Of a stretch of DNA of 64,000 nt, positions 63,230 through 64,000 are shown one piece after another (positions within the stretch are counted from its first letter, which is position 1; every line of letters begins with the position of its first letter). The stretch comes from Notospermus geniculatus. Lineage: Eukaryota > Nemertea > Pilidiophora > Heteronemertea > Lineidae. A program made the position numbers and the translations under genes. The notes under the pieces were generated by a model that saw nothing but the letters and a program-made list of their open reading frames with translations, did not search any database and was not told the origin of the DNA. The stretch spans positions 81,770 through 145,769 of the forward strand of contig NMRB01001102.1 in assembly GCA_002633025.1 (NCBI GenBank), read 5' to 3'.

Positions 63230-64000
63230 ATTTTGAACTACAGCTGCACCAAATGTACCAGATGGACAGTGGAAAAACAAAAGTGTGGAGTTTGTCACCA
63301 GCTGATGCCCTAATTAGCTAAAACAATGGTGCACCTTTCGGTACATAATGTAGCTTTATCACAAAAAACAAAGAGTTTATTTCCTGTGTACTTGTAACCT
63401 GAGGTTTGTATCTACACGTTGATGAAGTTAGAATTTCAAAATTTGTTTTGAAAAGTGATGAAAATGCTTATTTTTCTCAATATAATTTTCAGCTTGAATG
63501 TCAGTCCTAAGCAAAGGGTTTCTAGACTAAACCCTCTGAACTCAGTGCACTGCATACTGGTAGGCCCACTCCTATTCAGAATGTACAGTGGCATTATGAT
63601 GTAAGCCTCCCTGGCATACCTGACATTTGAATAGAATTCCAGGACTGCTTGGTTCCACAATACAAGCCCATTGAATTACCATACTCAGTCAATTGTTGTT
63701 ATTGCTCATGTCTGGAATGGTCAAACCTCCAATAAAGGGCATAGCTTGAGAAAATTTTCACAAAAATGAGATTTTCTCAACAATGAAAACGAATTTTGGA
63801 ATTCTGACTTCATTAACGTGTAGATACAAACCAAAGTTACTGGTATACAGAAGATAGTCTCTTGATTCTTTGTAATAAGGCGGCATTATGTACCGAAAGC
63901 TGTACCCTTTGTTTCAGCTAATGAGTGGATCGACCACAAACTAATTTGTCGTTTTAGTTGTTGCACTGTCCGTCTGATAATTTAGGTGTAGATGCAAAGT
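63230..64000. mobile_element. Foldback element cut by the window end
   Basis: 'aggtttgtatctacacgttg' at 63403 faces 'acgtgtagatacaaacc' at 63818. The flanking 'tttcggtacataatg' also pairs with 'cattatgtaccgaaa'. No gene seen. Confidence 0.75.

Overview
The window is nuclear DNA from an animal. It holds spliced genes with consensus GT..AG introns (and two GC..AG introns), 0.3-4 kb introns, roughly 40% GC, tRNA-derived SINEs and dozens of short foldback elements. The style (CTLD/Ig hybrid proteins, abundant 'acatgta', palindromic MITEs) suggests a marine invertebrate, perhaps an amphioxus-like deuterostome. The sequence alone does not fix the phylum. Five isolated Ns (1909, 4766, 15703, 18101, 27068) are consensus ambiguities. 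All supported genes lie on the + strand.

Layout. (1) 432-1501: the last two exons of an upstream gene (gene A), half an Ig domain and a hydrophobic C-terminal tail (membrane or GPI anchor signal). (2) 9052-37443: gene B, which I reconstruct as 25 coding exons encoding about 1855 residues. The order is signal peptide, [CTLD-CTLD-Ig] twice, eleven more Ig domains each in a single exon, and a C-terminal PAN/Apple-like module. Every domain boundary has a phase-1 intron, so domains can be skipped or duplicated without frameshift. An orphan half-CTLD exon with its own stop (36490-36617) lies just before the last exon, flanked by inverted 16-bp minisatellites. (3) 37.4-44.4 kb: intergenic, made of foldbacks and SINE pieces. 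(4) 44404-51550: gene C, six exons, about 378 residues: signal peptide, two CTLDs, PAN-like module. (5) 56978-62174: a near-identical tandem duplicate of the last four exons of gene C (D), without a signal peptide or first-half CTLD exon. It is either a headless copy or an alternative 3' module for gene C.

The proteins look like secreted, multidomain lectin/Ig recognition molecules. All CTLDs keep the fold cysteines and the W-x-G core but lack EPN/QPD and WND sugar-binding triads, so they probably bind ligands in a non-canonical way. The Ig domains fall into three or four sequence types. Two of them (alpha and beta) alternate, which implies growth by duplication of a two-domain unit; the latest step (Ig4 to Ig5) is about 97% identical over 282 bp.

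Between exons the DNA is packed with snapback elements of 100 bp to 1.7 kb. Many share only the end TAGGGAG/CTCCCTA around unrelated palindromic interiors. Some are nested in each other, and several lie within 10-50 bp of splice acceptors. No transposase, tRNA gene, rRNA or CRISPR array was found.
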